DNA of 64,000 nucleotides from Paenibacillus sp. JQZ6Y-1 (GCF_040719145.1 NZ_JBFDUZ010000001.1:2666001-2730000); one strand, 5' to 3'; shown: positions 17,165-27,232, counted from the stretch's first letter. Program-made: numbers and translations. Notes: a model not told the origin generated them from the letters alone.

Positions 17165-18508
17165 TTATCGAACGGTGTGAGGTTCGGGTTTCCATTTGGA
17201 TTTGGCATTGTCGGGTTGTTCTTCCAACCGTTCGCCATACACGGGCGGTTTGATTAGTGCAGCGATCAGGAACGAGATCACACACAGGATGCCGATTACA
17301 ATAAAGGTTGGTTTGAAGCCACCCATCCAAGCTGCGATAAACGAACCAGCAAGGGCGCCAATACCAAACCCTTGATAGATGATACCATAGTTTTTGCCAT
17401 GATTTTTTAGACCGAAGAAATCGCTGACGATCGCTGGGAAAACGGTAATGTTCCCACCGAAGCAAAAGGCAATGGCAGCTACAGCGGCGAAGAAGATACC
17501 GAAGTTCAACGGTACAAAGCTCAGTACAGCAACTGCTGCAGCAGTTACGATAAATGTACCGCATACTACTTTGAGACGACCAACTTTATCCGACAGCGCG
17601 CCGAGAATGATACGACCGACAGTGTTGAAGATTGCGATCATAGCGACAGCATTAGCGGCTGTTGCCAGATCCAGACCAGCCAACTGTACGCCGATGTCTT
17701 TGACAATACCGATCAAATACAGTCCACTCATACAAGCGCTAAAGAACATGATGAACAGCAGATACGCTTGTTTTGTTTTCAGCATTTCTTTGACTGTGTA
17801 GTTATGAGCAATAGCTGGTGTAGCCACAGTTGTAGTCGATGTTGTACCATCTTTCACTTGCGATGCCTTGGCAACAGCCGGTGCTTCGCTGACTACAGCT
17901 TCACGAATCAGTCGCGAACCAATTACGATCATCGCCAATACGATGATGCCCCAGTACAGAAATGCCATCGATACGCCAACCGAACCAATCAGAGCGCCGT
18001 TAATGTATTTGAAGATCAGACTACCTGTTCCGTAAGCGCCGACCGAGATACCGGAGATTAGACCTTTCCGTTCTGGGAACCATTTAATCAGGTTCGACAG
18101 AGAAGTCATATACGCGGTACCATCTGCAAAACCGACGACAACGCCAGCCAGAATATACAGCAGCGACAGCGACGATACTTGCGAGCTGAGCATCAGACCA
18201 ACGCCGAGTACAATACCAGCGGTTCCGATCAGACGACGGATTCCCCATTTTTCCTGCAATTTACCGGAGAACAAGGTAGCAAAAGCAAGCGCGAAGCTTG
18301 TAATCGAAAATGTAATAGCGACCGAGCTAAGCTGCCAACCGAATTTATCGACAAGTGGCTGGTTGAACAAGCTCCATGTATAAATGGTACCCAAACCCAT
18401 CTGCACGATGATGGTACCCAATACGATCAGCCAGCGATTGACTGGTTTGCTAGTCGTTTCGCCAGTTTGTGGAAGTGGTGTGTTGTACGCGGGTTGTGTT
18501 TTCATCAT
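17165..18508 (-). CDS. yhjX: YhjX-type MFS transporter (OFA family)
   Basis: 447 residues, 12 predicted membrane segments, start ATG after AAAGGAATATCC. Signature stretches are close to E. coli YhjX and oxalate/formate antiporters: LGTIYTWSLFNQPL in helix 1, GKLQEKWGIRR in the first cytoplasmic loop, GFADGTAYMTSLSNLIKWFP, RKGLISGISVGAYG, CMSGLYLIGIVKDIG and FCFGGNITVFPAIVSDFFG. YhjX in E. coli is induced by pyruvate under YpdA/YpdB control. The gene for a LytTR regulator ends 135 bp upstream and tandem YpdB-type boxes lie between them. Substrate is not proven; pyruvate or a related carboxylate is the inference. Confidence 0.85.
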   Translation of the reverse strand: MMKTQPAYNTPLPQTGETTSKPVNRWLIVLGTIIVQMGLGTIYTWSLFNQPLVDKFGWQLSSVAITFSITSFALAFATLFSGKLQEKWGIRRLIGTAGIVLGVGLMLSSQVSSLSLLYILAGVVVGFADGTAYMTSLSNLIKWFPERKGLISGISVGAYGTGSLIFKYINGALIGSVGVSMAFLYWGIIVLAMIVIGSRLIREAVVSEAPAVAKASQVKDGTTSTTTVATPAIAHNYTVKEMLKTKQAYLLFIMFFSACMSGLYLIGIVKDIGVQLAGLDLATAANAVAMIAIFNTVGRIILGALSDKVGRLKVVCGTFIVTAAAVAVLSFVPLNFGIFFAAVAAIAFCFGGNITVFPAIVSDFFGLKNHGKNYGIIYQGFGIGALAGSFIAAWMGGFKPTFIVIGILCVISFLIAALIKPPVYGERLEEQPDNAKSKWKPEPHTVR

Positions 18509-18572
18509 GGATATTCCTTTCCGTCATAACCGCAATTTGTAGTGTGAACACTTGAGAATTCTCTATGGGACA

Positions 18573-18642
18573 AGTATACCCCTACATCGCGTGTCAGATG
18601 ACGGATTCGGAATGAAATGCATGGAATGTGGAATGAAATGCA
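18573..18642 (-). promoter_or_regulatory. YpdB-type operator and promoter of the YhjX-like gene
   Basis: On the minus strand TGCATTTCAT occurs at 18642-18633 and again at 18621-18612, separated by exactly 11 bp (period 21, two helical turns). In E. coli YpdB binds GGCATTTCAT-N11-GGCATTTCAT before yhjX; each copy here matches 9 of 10 bases. Downstream, TATACT (18578-18573, preceded by GGGG) is a good -10 without a clear -35, as expected for an activator-dependent promoter, about 65 bp before the transporter ATG. Confidence 0.8.
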
Positions 18643-18643
18643 C

Positions 18644-19522
18644 TTATATATTCATGATCTGCCGGAACTCTTTGACTTTACTGCGGCTGACAGGCACTTC
18701 ATCATTCAGATCATGCAGTCGCAGTAGATACGTATTGTTAAACCAAGGGACAATTTCACGAATTTTGCTAATATTGACGATATATGAGCGATGACAACGG
18801 AAGAAATAATCATCCGGCAATGTTGCTTGAAACTCTGAAATGCTAGTGCTGACGGTATATTGATCACGCCGTGTGAACACATTGGTCACCTTTTCACTGG
18901 CAGAGGCATAATACACATCATCAACTGGAATAACCTGAATATTGTCGTTTTTCCACAGGCTGATCTTGCCTTGCAGCGCATGGATGTTATGACTGACAGG
19001 AGATTGCTGACCTGCCGGATGGACAAAGGCACGACTACTGCCGACGGAATGTGGGTTGACATCGGGTTGCGTACCGGCTTGCGCCACCTGCTGCCATGGT
19101 CGTTCCGGTTGCCATGTCGCAGGTGGCGCAGCATGATTCTGCGCTTGTTCGCCATGCTCACGCTCATAGGTTGCTTCCAACTTGGTTAGCATCGAGGTAA
19201 TCCGCGATTCACTATACGGCTTCAAAATATAATCAAATGCCTCAATCTCGAACGCCTCTGCTGCATGCTCCTTGTATGCCGTAATGAAAATAATATACGG
19301 CTTGCGTGAAAACTTGCTAATATTGTGCGCTAGCAATACCCCATCCAATGATGGAATATTAATATCGAGGAAAATAGCGTCGATCTCGTGATTTTGTACA
19401 TATTTCAGCACATCCAGACCATCGTCAAAGCTGCCGGTGATCTCGATGCTGCTGTACGTTTGAATATAGTATTCCAGCTCCTGACGCGCCAGAAATTCGT
19501 CTTCCACTACAATCGCCTTCAT
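18644..19522 (-). CDS. ypdB: LytTR-family response regulator, YpdB-like
   Basis: 292 residues. Receiver domain residues 1-120: acidic pocket [11 protein letters not shown], phosphoacceptor Asp in [14 protein letters not shown], Thr in [12 protein letters not shown] and Lys in YILKPYSE. A Pro/Gln/His-rich linker of about 65 residues, longer than usual, leads to a LytTR DNA-binding domain ([56 protein letters not shown]). Its ATG overlaps the stop of the sensor gene by 4 nt, so the pair is co-translated. The tandem boxes before the transporter gene start immediately after its stop codon. Confidence 0.9.
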   Translation of the reverse strand: MKAIVVEDEFLARQELEYYIQTYSSIEITGSFDDGLDVLKYVQNHEIDAIFLDINIPSLDGVLLAHNISKFSRKPYIIFITAYKEHAAEAFEIEAFDYILKPYSESRITSMLTKLEATYEREHGEQAQNHAAPPATWQPERPWQQVAQAGTQPDVNPHSVGSSRAFVHPAGQQSPVSHNIHALQGKISLWKNDNIQVIPVDDVYYASASEKVTNVFTRRDQYTVSTSISEFQATLPDDYFFRCHRSYIVNISKIREIVPWFNNTYLLRLHDLNDEVPVSRSKVKEFRQIMNI

Positions 19523-21192
19523 GATGCCCTCCGCTCCTTTTTGATTTTGAATCGGATGCTTGTGCCTTTGTCCAGTCGTTCGATCTGAAGCCCTTCACCA
19601 TAGATCAGCTTCACACGCTGATGTACATTGGACAGGCCGATCCGATTTTCAGGCATTTTGCCGCGATACACTTTGTCGATGACATCTGGGTCGATACCAG
19701 TGCCTGTATCCTCGACTGTAATTTCTACATATTCGCCAATATCTTTGACTGATAACGTCACCGTACCGGAACCGCGCCCTTTTAAAATACCATGTACAAT
19801 CGCATTCTCCACCAGTGGCTGAATGATCAGACTTGGCATTTTCACTTCCACCTCATCAATATCGTAAACCACATTCAGCTTGCTGCCAAAGCGCGCCTTC
19901 TCAATTTCCACATAATTGACGACCTGTCCCAATTCCTTGTTAATATCGATCAGCTCGTCGCTCCATTCCAGACTATGACGCAAATAGCCAGACAGATTGA
20001 TAATCATCTCACGTGCATTATCTGGGTTGATACGGATGGATGAAGCGATAGCATTCAGCGCGTTGAATAGAAAGTGTGGATTGATGCTCGTTTGCAGCGC
20101 TTTGATCTCAGCGCGATTTGCCATCTCCTTCATCTGCTCGATGCGTGATACTTCCATCAGAGTGGAGATGATCTGAGATAAACCGACAGCGAGCGTTTTC
20201 AGTGAATAGGTGATTTTGTGGGCATTACGGTAGTAGATTTTCAGCGTACCAGTCACATCGCCCTTTTCCTTGAGTGGAATAATAATCAGCGACTGAATAT
20301 TCGGCACCTTGCCCTCGGCGTCGTCATTGATCAGTACAATCTCCCCGCTAGAGATTGCCTGCTTGGTCGCATCCGTTATAATCTCGTGACCAATATTATA
20401 ACGCTCCTCGCCCAGACCGACATACGCCAAAATATAGCGCTTATCGGTAATCGCCACCGCATCGGCATGAATATCCTGTCGGATGATGGTACAGATTTTC
20501 CTTAATGAATCGCTATTGATGGAGCGGAAATACGGCAGCGTTTTATTGGCAATATCGAGCGCCAGCTTCGCCTGACGAGCGGCAATATTTTCCCGCTCTC
20601 CTTCTACGCCTTGTACGAATAGCACAATCAATCCAACACTGATCTGACCAAGAATCATGGGCAGTGCGATAATCGATACAATCTCCCGTCCCAGCGCATA
20701 CGGATGTGACATGACCAAAATGAGAATCATCGTTAATGCCTCACACGCCATACCAGCGATAATCCCGATCAACCAGCGCTTATGACTGCTGACCTTATTA
20801 TGAATATACCCGGATACAATCCCGGCAGTGATGCTCGTAATGAGACACGGAATCGAGGTGACTCCGTCAATATCAATCAAATAACGATGAACACCAGATA
20901 CAATCCCTGTAATCAGTCCCACGGGCCAGCCAAATAGAATACCGCCAGACACAATTGCAATAATCCGTACATTCACCAGCGATCCTTCTACATTAATCCC
21001 TGTATACGTACCGAGAATGGCGAAGCCGCTGAAAATAATCGACAGGATAATACGATCCTTCGTATCCAGCACTTCCTTCTGAAAAATCTGACGAAAATGC
21101 GGCAGCTTGCTTAATAAAAACAAACAAATTAGCAATAGTGCCGCCCGCTCAAACAGCTGTAATAAAATAATCGGTGTTACAATATCATTCAA
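19519..21192 (-). CDS. ypdA: LytS/YpdA-type sensor histidine kinase
   Basis: 557 residues; TTG start with GGAGG 9 nt upstream. The N-terminal 210 residues form the multi-helix LytS-type sensor (5TM-5TMR), including [26 protein letters not shown]-like [17 protein letters not shown] and [23 protein letters not shown]-like region follows (residues 220-340), then the His-kinase segment with [20 protein letters not shown] (His in INPHFLFN) and the ATPase domain [25 protein letters not shown] and [17 protein letters not shown]. Such kinases sense pyruvate (YpdA, and LytS in Bacillus). Adjacent boxes and transporter support the YpdA identity over LytS. Confidence 0.9.
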   Translation of the reverse strand: MNDIVTPIILLQLFERAALLLICLFLLSKLPHFRQIFQKEVLDTKDRIILSIIFSGFAILGTYTGINVEGSLVNVRIIAIVSGGILFGWPVGLITGIVSGVHRYLIDIDGVTSIPCLITSITAGIVSGYIHNKVSSHKRWLIGIIAGMACEALTMILILVMSHPYALGREIVSIIALPMILGQISVGLIVLFVQGVEGERENIAARQAKLALDIANKTLPYFRSINSDSLRKICTIIRQDIHADAVAITDKRYILAYVGLGEERYNIGHEIITDATKQAISSGEIVLINDDAEGKVPNIQSLIIIPLKEKGDVTGTLKIYYRNAHKITYSLKTLAVGLSQIISTLMEVSRIEQMKEMANRAEIKALQTSINPHFLFNALNAIASSIRINPDNAREMIINLSGYLRHSLEWSDELIDINKELGQVVNYVEIEKARFGSKLNVVYDIDEVEVKMPSLIIQPLVENAIVHGILKGRGSGTVTLSVKDIGEYVEITVEDTGTGIDPDVIDKVYRGKMPENRIGLSNVHQRVKLIYGEGLQIERLDKGTSIRFKIKKERRAS

Positions 21193-21546
21193 AATGACCG
21201 TCCTCCAAACGCAGGATGCTTTGTTTTGACCATCCTTTTATCTTAATTGTGCAGGAATAGGAATTCAATACGAATTATTGCTGAGACAAGGAACCGACTG
21301 TGATAATGATATCGAAATCCAGCCCATAGCAGAGAATACTGATATTTGAAAGTAGAATCATATAGCAATCGCACCATTCCTGTCCGTTCGAGTAGTGAAC
21401 AAGTAAAGGATACGTTTGATTTTATGTCAGCTTTGTGTCGTCTTAGCAGTTTCAGCATTTTTTAAGATTACATTAACGAATCGTTCATATGCGTGGTTTA
21501 CAATGGCAACAGCAACTTATCCACAACAGGAGAGGCAGGAGGACGT
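21193..21546. other. Divergent intergenic region
   Basis: 354 bp between the sensor kinase gene (minus) and the DUF2680-like gene (plus). It should hold both promoters; no convincing -35/-10 pair or operator was found by eye. A minus-strand open frame of about 70 codons at 21243-21458 lacks a ribosome binding site and is probably chance. Confidence 0.4.
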
Positions 21547-22050
21547 ATGAACATGATGTATAAACAAACAACAGGCTCTCCGGCGCTCGCTGGTGTTGCC
21601 GTTAGAGCCACTGATTATACGGTTGCCGGAGCAAACAACAGCTATATGACCTTACAACATAAACGCCAATCTTCGTTATCCTATATCCATCCGTATCATC
21701 GTCCAGCACCAACGCGTGCGAGTGATTACGATGCTGCTGAACAGGATCACTCCCATATGACTGATCATCATGATTCCAAAGAATGGATGCTATCCCGACT
21801 GCTAGAGCATGCCGCAAGCCTGCTTGGTTTGCGCGTAACTGAGCTCAAACAATATTTGCAGGATGGCGATCATGTGATTCATATTGCCGAACATCAAGGC
21901 ATTGCTGCCGCACAATTTCGCGAGCTGCTCAGCCACAACATAAGTCTGACCCTGAAGAAAAAGCGTTCTTCGGGCAAAATTACACATCTGCAATATGAAC
22001 AATACCTCAATATTCTGGATGAACAGCTAGCAGTAATTATTGCTTTGTAA
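21547..22050 (+). CDS. Unknown protein with DUF2680-like helical C-terminus
   Basis: About 167 residues with GGAGGACGT directly before the ATG (an ATG two codons later is also possible). Residues 1-75 are low-complexity, His/Tyr/Ser-rich and probably disordered. The last 90 residues follow the helical pattern of DUF2680/YckD-type proteins: 'LLGLRVTELKQYLQDGDHV', then 'IAEHQGIAAAQFRELL' and a final 'GKITHLQYEQYLNIL'. Unlike typical members, which are secreted, it has no signal peptide. Function unknown. It is a single-gene unit closed by a strong terminator. Confidence 0.6.
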   Translation: MNMMYKQTTGSPALAGVAVRATDYTVAGANNSYMTLQHKRQSSLSYIHPYHRPAPTRASDYDAAEQDHSHMTDHHDSKEWMLSRLLEHAASLLGLRVTELKQYLQDGDHVIHIAEHQGIAAAQFRELLSHNISLTLKKKRSSGKITHLQYEQYLNILDEQLAVIIAL

Positions 22051-22121
22051 GTTCATGATAACGTTATGAGACGGATATTGCTCTATACGTCCATGATGAC
22101 TCTTAGAGACGAATGTTACAG

Positions 22122-22195
22122 TCCCCTCCAACCGTCAGTGATCCAACACTCATTGTATGATGAGATCTACACTGACGCTCGGAGGGGATTTTTTA
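22122..22195 (+). terminator. Long-stem terminator
   Basis: Arms CCCCTCC...CGTCAGTG and CACTGACG...GGAGGGG pair over about 18 bp with a 30-nt interior, followed by GATTTTTTAT. It ends the upstream plus-strand gene. Confidence 0.85.
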
Positions 22196-22339
22196 TAATG
22201 TGTATCCTCTGAAACTCTCTCCAACGCCAATAGTAACTTCAAAGTAACAGTGTAACCTGAAAGTGCGTACTATTTTTCACTACTTATCTCATGCACAATG
22301 AACAGGCAAACCAAATCGTAAAATTAAAGGAGCCTGTAT

Positions 22340-23431
22340 ATGACCAACCAATCTTCTTCCTCTTCTTCTGTGAATCGTCCCCCCAATGTTGCACTTGTGA
22401 TCGGTGCAAATGGGGTCATTGGCAGCAATTTGATTCAGCATTTGCTGACTTTGCCGGATTGGCATATTATCGGCGTATCGCGTCGCGGTGGTACGGATCG
22501 TGAGCAGTTGCGTTATATAAGTGTGGATCTGCTAGATCCGAACGATGCCGCATATAAGCTAGGCATATTGAAGGGAGTCACGCATATTTTTTATGCGGCG
22601 TATCAGGATCGTCCAAGCTGGGCAGAATTGGTAGAACCGAATGTGACGATGCTAGTAAATGTGCTGAATGCAGTCGAACCAGCGAATCCTGATTTGCAGC
22701 ATGTGAGCTTGATGCAGGGCTACAAAGTATACGGTGCGCATCTCGGACCGTTCAAAACACCGGCGTTGGAGCAGGACGCCGCGCCGATGCCACCCGAATT
22801 CAATATGGCACAGCAGCAGTTTCTGGAGCAGCGCCAACAGGGCAAAAGCTGGACTTGGTCAGCGATGCGTCCATCTGTTGTCTGCGGTGTCGCGCTTGGC
22901 AATCCGATGAATCTGGCGCTTGTGATCGCGGTCTATGCGTCGGTATCGCGCGAGCTGGGCATTCCGCTGCGCTTTCCCGGCAAACCGGGCGCGTATCATT
23001 CGCTATTGGAAATGACCGATGCTACGCTACTAGCAAAGGCAACGGTGTGGGCAGCCACTGAGCCGCAATGCGCCAATCAAGCATTGAACATCAACAATGG
23101 CGATCTGTTCCGGTGGAATGATCTATGGCCGAAGATTGCGGCTTATTTTGATATGAAGATGGCTCCACCGTTGCCAATGCCACTGGATGTGATGATGCAA
23201 GATAAAGAGCCTGTATGGCAGCATATGATTGAAATGTATGATTTGCAGCCGCACCCTTATAGCGATGTATCCTCATGGGCATTTGGCGATTTTGTATTCA
23301 GTTGGGATTATGACTTTTTCGCGGATGGTAGTAAAGCACGTCGACTTGGTTTTCATGAGTTTGTGCATACGGAGCAGATGTTTTGGGATATATTCGACGA
23401 GTTGCGGCGTCAGCGGATTATTCCGAGTTGA
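22340..23431 (+). CDS. PRISE-type NAD(P)-dependent SDR reductase
   Basis: 363 residues with AAAGGAGCCTGTAT before ATG. The Rossmann nucleotide-binding motif is VALVIGANGVIGSNLIQHLL; a basic patch VSRRGGTDRE suggests NADPH. The active-site tyrosine lies in LMQGYKVYGAHLGPFKTPA, the variant motif of progesterone 5-beta-reductase/iridoid synthase-like enzymes, which reduce activated enone substrates rather than using the classical YxxxK. Further family signs are WSAMRPSVVCGVALG and the ending FVHTEQMFWDIFDELRRQRIIP. The physiological substrate in bacteria is unknown. Convergent with the HxlR gene. Confidence 0.8.
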   Translation: MTNQSSSSSSVNRPPNVALVIGANGVIGSNLIQHLLTLPDWHIIGVSRRGGTDREQLRYISVDLLDPNDAAYKLGILKGVTHIFYAAYQDRPSWAELVEPNVTMLVNVLNAVEPANPDLQHVSLMQGYKVYGAHLGPFKTPALEQDAAPMPPEFNMAQQQFLEQRQQGKSWTWSAMRPSVVCGVALGNPMNLALVIAVYASVSRELGIPLRFPGKPGAYHSLLEMTDATLLAKATVWAATEPQCANQALNINNGDLFRWNDLWPKIAAYFDMKMAPPLPMPLDVMMQDKEPVWQHMIEMYDLQPHPYSDVSSWAFGDFVFSWDYDFFADGSKARRLGFHEFVHTEQMFWDIFDELRRQRIIPS

Positions 23432-23531
23432 ATGTGGACATTATCTCTACTGCGGATGAGCAGGCTTTAGATTGAGATTTGAGATGCAATATTGAAGAGT
23501 AAGATTCAACATTACAGATAGATGTCTGGTG

Positions 23532-23984
23532 TTAAGAATGCTTAGCAGCGCTGCGGATTGCGATTGGCATATCTTCTACAGAATGATCATTTTCACAACA
23601 TTCTAGGCTCTCTTCTTGTTCCGAAAAACGATCATGCGCAAGAATCTGCGCCTGCTCACCGTACGTGCGCTCTACGTGCTGATCTCCCCAGCGACACATC
23701 GCATGTAAAATCTCTTTTAGACTGTCACCATAAGCGGTCAGCTCGTATTCCACCCGTGGCGGAACCTCATTATATACGATGCGCTGAATAATACCGTCGC
23801 GCTCCAATTCTTTTAAGTGCTGGGTTAACACCTTTTGCGTAATAGAAGGCAATAGACGCGCCAGTTCGCCATTGCGCTTTTTGCCAAATGTCAGGAAAAA
23901 GAGAATAACTGGCTTCCATTTGCCACCGATCACTTCCAATGTAGCTTCCACGGCGGTATTGTAGTGTTTGATAGGTTCCGACAT
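23532..23984 (-). CDS. HxlR-family transcriptional regulator
   Basis: 150 residues. Winged helix motifs typical of HxlR/DUF24: AVEATLEVIGGKWKPVILFF, NGELARLLPSITQKVLTQHL, ELERDGIIQRIVYNEVPPRV and YELTAYGDSLKEILHAMCRW. The N-terminal cysteine that many redox-sensing members carry just before 'VEATL' is replaced (YNTAVEATL), so a HypR-like thiol switch at that position is unlikely; two adjacent Cys occur in the extended acidic tail (LECCEND). Target unknown; the neighbouring PRISE gene is convergent, not divergent. Confidence 0.85.
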   Translation of the reverse strand: MSEPIKHYNTAVEATLEVIGGKWKPVILFFLTFGKKRNGELARLLPSITQKVLTQHLKELERDGIIQRIVYNEVPPRVEYELTAYGDSLKEILHAMCRWGDQHVERTYGEQAQILAHDRFSEQEESLECCENDHSVEDMPIAIRSAAKHS

Positions 23985-24097
23985 AAAGCATTCCTCCTGT
24001 GGATGTGTAGATAGGTTCTATCATTTTAGCATGTTCATGTGGATTCGTCAGATTCCTTGATACGCCGCTTAGATATAGTACAACTGTCTATTACCTA

Positions 24098-24143
24098 CAT
24101 TATAAGGTCACGATATACAAAATAAGGATCACGATATACAAAA
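24098..24143 (-). promoter_or_regulatory. Promoter region with tandem 20-bp repeat upstream of hxlR-type gene
   Basis: On the minus strand TTTTGTATATCGTGATCCTT and TTTTGTATATCGTGACCTT occur back to back (period 20-21 bp) and run into TATAATG (-10 at 24103-24098), roughly 115 bp before the HxlR start. Tandem repeats over the -35 region suggest a regulator site, possibly for autoregulation; the link is inference. Confidence 0.4.
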
Positions 24144-24207
24144 GAGACGCTGACGATGAATATGACTCTCTTCTTAATTAGTAGAGTCTCTTCAAGTCGC
24201 GTCTCTT
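24142..24207 (-). terminator. Terminator after recG
   Basis: Outer stem AAGAGACGC/GCGTCTCTT encloses an inner hairpin GACTCT/AGAGTC. On the minus strand TTTTGTATA follows. It lies 53 bp beyond the recG stop. Confidence 0.75.
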
Positions 24208-24259
24208 ATTGTTCATTCATTGCTGAATAATTGTTATCTCGTTGTTGGATTGTTGTAGG

Positions 24260-26314
24260 TTAGTCGATCAGCTCACCCTGAAATACCTGCTGACGTTGCA
24301 AAAACTCGCGCAACGGCTCGTATTCCGGCGATGTCCAGAAGAATTCACTTGAAACCATCTTAGCAGCGTCGTTGCGAGCAATCTCCAGCACTTCAAAATC
24401 ACTGACCATATCGGCAATCTTAAACTCCGGTAATCCGCTCTGACGTGTCCCGAAAAATTCACCCGGTCCGCGCAGCTCCAGATCGCGCCTTGATACCTCG
24501 AATCCATCATCCGTCTCTGTCATCGCTCGCATCCGTTCCTGTCCAATCTCAGACTTCGGATCGGCAACTAAAATACAGAACGATTCGTGCTCCCCCCGAC
24601 CGACGCGCCCACGCAGCTGATGCAGCTGGGATAATCCAAATCGATCTGCATCCATCACGATCATCAGCGTCGCATTCGGCACATCGACACCGACCTCGAC
24701 CACTGTAGTCGAAACAAGCAGCTGCGTTTCATTACTATAAAACGCTCGCATCGTTTCTTCTTTTTCCGCCGCATTCATCCGTCCATGCAGCAGTCCAACG
24801 GTAGTGTCCGGCAGAGCCTGATCCAGCTCGACGTACAGATCAATCGCATTTTGCACATCCAGCTTGTCCGACTCTTCGATTAGTGGGCAGATAACATATG
24901 CTTGCCGTCCCTGACCAATTTCGCGTGAAATAAAGCCTAGCACACGATCCATCATATTGTGCTTCACCCAATACGTAGTGATCGGCTTGCGTCCTTTGGG
25001 ACGTTCGGAGATCGTAGATACATCCATATCACCAAATGCCGTAATCGCCAGTGTACGCGGAATCGGCGTCGCCGTCATCGTCAGCACATCCGGGTCAAAG
25101 CCCTTCCGCCGCAAAATGCTGCGCTGATTCACCCCAAAGCGATGCTGCTCATCCGTAACAACAAGACCGAGACTGCGGAAAAAGACATCCTCCTGAATGA
25201 GCGCATGTGTACCCACGATAATATTCGTCATACCCATTTGCAGTGATGCTAGCAAATCCTTGCGTCGACGTCCGGTTACGCTGCTGGTTAGCATTTCCAC
25301 CGTAATATCAAACGGCTCAAACAGCTTTTTGAGCGAGCGTACATGCTGCTCCGCCAGAATCTCGGTCGGCACCATCAATGCACCCTGATGACCGGATCGC
25401 ACCGTTGCGAACAAGCCAATCGCTGCCACCACCGTTTTACCAGAGCCGACATCGCCTTGCAGCAAACGGTTCATGCTGTACGGCGAACGCATATCCTTCA
25501 GAATTTCCAGCTCAACCTGCTTCTGTGCATCCGTCAATTCAAATGGCAGACTGCGCACAAACTCACGAATCGTTGCATTGTCGGTTGTATGCACAATACC
25601 GGTTGAACGCTTACGATTCATGCTACGGTACGCCTGCAATTTGAGCTGAAACATAAACAGCTCCTCATATACCATCCGCCGACGTGCCTGCTTACCTTCG
25701 CCCACATCCTGTGGCTGATGCAGCTGACGAATCGCCTGTTTGCGTGACATTAATTTATATCGCTGAATCAATTCCTGCGGCAATACCTCAGGAATCATCT
25801 CACCATACTGATCCAGCGCCTGATTAATCATTTTGCGAATCCACGTTTGCGTAATCTTGCCACCAACCGAGTAGACCGGCTGCAGACTACCGCTACGTTG
25901 TGTCCCTTTATCAGGAAATTCCGAATCGGTGATCGTCATTTGCGCACGACGTTGATCCCATTTGCCTGTCAAAATAATATCGCGCCCGGTCGTCAATTGA
26001 TCCTTTAAAAAGTGACGGTTAAACCAAGTCGCCTTGACCATCCAGTTGTCGACCATCACATTGCATGTTAAACGCGATTTTTTACCATAGCGTTGTAATA
26101 CCGGCAGCCCGACAATTTTGCCCTCTACCGTGATTTTGTCGCCATCTTTGACCTCTTGCAGTGCCTTCAGCCGGTAATCTTCATATCGGAACGGAAAGTA
26201 CTCCAACAAATCCAGTACGGTAGAGATGCCAAAGGCGTGAAGCTCCCCTTCTTTGGAAGCACTCACGCCGCTGACCTGCCGAACGCCAATCTGATCCAGA
26301 TTGATATTCATCAT
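24260..26314 (-). CDS. recG: ATP-dependent DNA helicase RecG
   Basis: 684 residues, full length. The wedge/OB domain at the N-terminus (LDLLEYFPFRYEDYR, DGDKITVEGKIVGLP) is followed by superfamily 2 helicase motifs: LTDAQKQVELEILKDM, Walker A LLQGDVGSGKTVVA, motif GALMVPTEILAEQH, a DEQH box (VVTDEQHRFGV), TATPIPRTLA, VSTTVVEVGVDVPNA and QLRGRVGRGEHESFC, ending with the LRGPGEFFGTRQSG signature. RecG regresses stalled replication forks and processes recombination intermediates. It is last in the fakA-degV-recG run, 11 bp after degV. Confidence 0.97.
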   Translation of the reverse strand: MMNINLDQIGVRQVSGVSASKEGELHAFGISTVLDLLEYFPFRYEDYRLKALQEVKDGDKITVEGKIVGLPVLQRYGKKSRLTCNVMVDNWMVKATWFNRHFLKDQLTTGRDIILTGKWDQRRAQMTITDSEFPDKGTQRSGSLQPVYSVGGKITQTWIRKMINQALDQYGEMIPEVLPQELIQRYKLMSRKQAIRQLHQPQDVGEGKQARRRMVYEELFMFQLKLQAYRSMNRKRSTGIVHTTDNATIREFVRSLPFELTDAQKQVELEILKDMRSPYSMNRLLQGDVGSGKTVVAAIGLFATVRSGHQGALMVPTEILAEQHVRSLKKLFEPFDITVEMLTSSVTGRRRKDLLASLQMGMTNIIVGTHALIQEDVFFRSLGLVVTDEQHRFGVNQRSILRRKGFDPDVLTMTATPIPRTLAITAFGDMDVSTISERPKGRKPITTYWVKHNMMDRVLGFISREIGQGRQAYVICPLIEESDKLDVQNAIDLYVELDQALPDTTVGLLHGRMNAAEKEETMRAFYSNETQLLVSTTVVEVGVDVPNATLMIVMDADRFGLSQLHQLRGRVGRGEHESFCILVADPKSEIGQERMRAMTETDDGFEVSRRDLELRGPGEFFGTRQSGLPEFKIADMVSDFEVLEIARNDAAKMVSSEFFWTSPEYEPLREFLQRQQVFQGELID

Positions 26315-26325
26315 TCATCCCTCAT

Positions 26326-27186
26326 TTATTGTTCATCCGGCCAAGCGAATACGGCAATTGTACCCGCGCCTGTATGCGTCCCGATGACCGGCCCGATCTC
26401 CGAATAGATCAATTCACCGATCTCGTAATGCTGCTGTAGCAGCTGCAACAGCGGCTCGCAGGATTCGCGGTTCGCCGTATGCCCCAGCGCCAGATGGATT
26501 TTGCGTGCAGTCAGCTTCTGCGTCATCATCTCTACGATTCGCAGCATCGCTTTTTTCTGCCCGCGTACTTTTTCAACTGGGTAAATCACTCCATTTTCAT
26601 CAATGGATAGAATCGGCTTCACGTTCAGCAGCGTACCGATCATCGCTGAAGCACGACCGATACGCCCGCCTTTCCGTAAATATTCCAGATCATCCACAAG
26701 AAAATACAGCTCTCGCTCCGCCAACAAGCGATGCACATCCGCCTCAATGGCGCGCGGAGATAAGCCTTCCTGTGCAAGACGCGCCGCATGAACAACCGCC
26801 AGCCCATAACCGTATGAAGCGGATTTGGAGTCAATCACGGTAATCCGTTCCGGCTGTTCAGTCATTGAGCGTCCAATCGTTGCCGACTGATAAGTGCCGC
26901 TTAGACCGGACGAGAGATGGATCGAGACAATCTCCCGCTCCGGGTCTTCGGTCAACAATCGTTCATACGTAGCTGCATAATCCGCCGGAGACGGTTGTGA
27001 TGTGGTTGGCAGCTGGGAAGCTGCTGCCAACTTGTCATAAAACTCCGATGGTGTAATATCAATGCCATCCGCATAATTGTCCTGTCCAAACAACAGACGC
27101 AGCGGAATAATTTGAATGTTATATTGCTTGATCAGCTCTGCCGGAATATCGGCGGTGCTTTCGGTCACGATAATAGGATGTGCCAT
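26326..27186 (-). CDS. DegV-family fatty acid-binding protein (FakB-like)
   Basis: 286 residues with ACAAGGAGGGTACTGA before ATG. DegV hallmarks: VTESTADIPAELIKQYNI, the lipid-head contact region SQPSPADYAATYERLL, SIHLSSGLSGTYQSA, DSKSASYGYGLAV and GRIGRASAMIGTLLNVKPIL. FakB proteins hold the fatty acid that the kinase FakA phosphorylates to acyl phosphate for phospholipid synthesis. Its position immediately after fakA makes a cognate FakB role likely. Confidence 0.9.
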   Translation of the reverse strand: MAHPIIVTESTADIPAELIKQYNIQIIPLRLLFGQDNYADGIDITPSEFYDKLAAASQLPTTSQPSPADYAATYERLLTEDPEREIVSIHLSSGLSGTYQSATIGRSMTEQPERITVIDSKSASYGYGLAVVHAARLAQEGLSPRAIEADVHRLLAERELYFLVDDLEYLRKGGRIGRASAMIGTLLNVKPILSIDENGVIYPVEKVRGQKKAMLRIVEMMTQKLTARKIHLALGHTANRESCEPLLQLLQQHYEIGELIYSEIGPVIGTHTGAGTIAVFAWPDEQ

Positions 27187-27232
27187 TCAGTACCCTCCTT
27201 GTGAGGCTGTACGTTGCCTTGATCGCGGACGA

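Noticed and set aside
21243..21458. 71-codon minus-strand frame upstream of the sensor kinase
   Set aside because: No ribosome binding site, no recognisable pattern, and it lies in the presumed promoter region.
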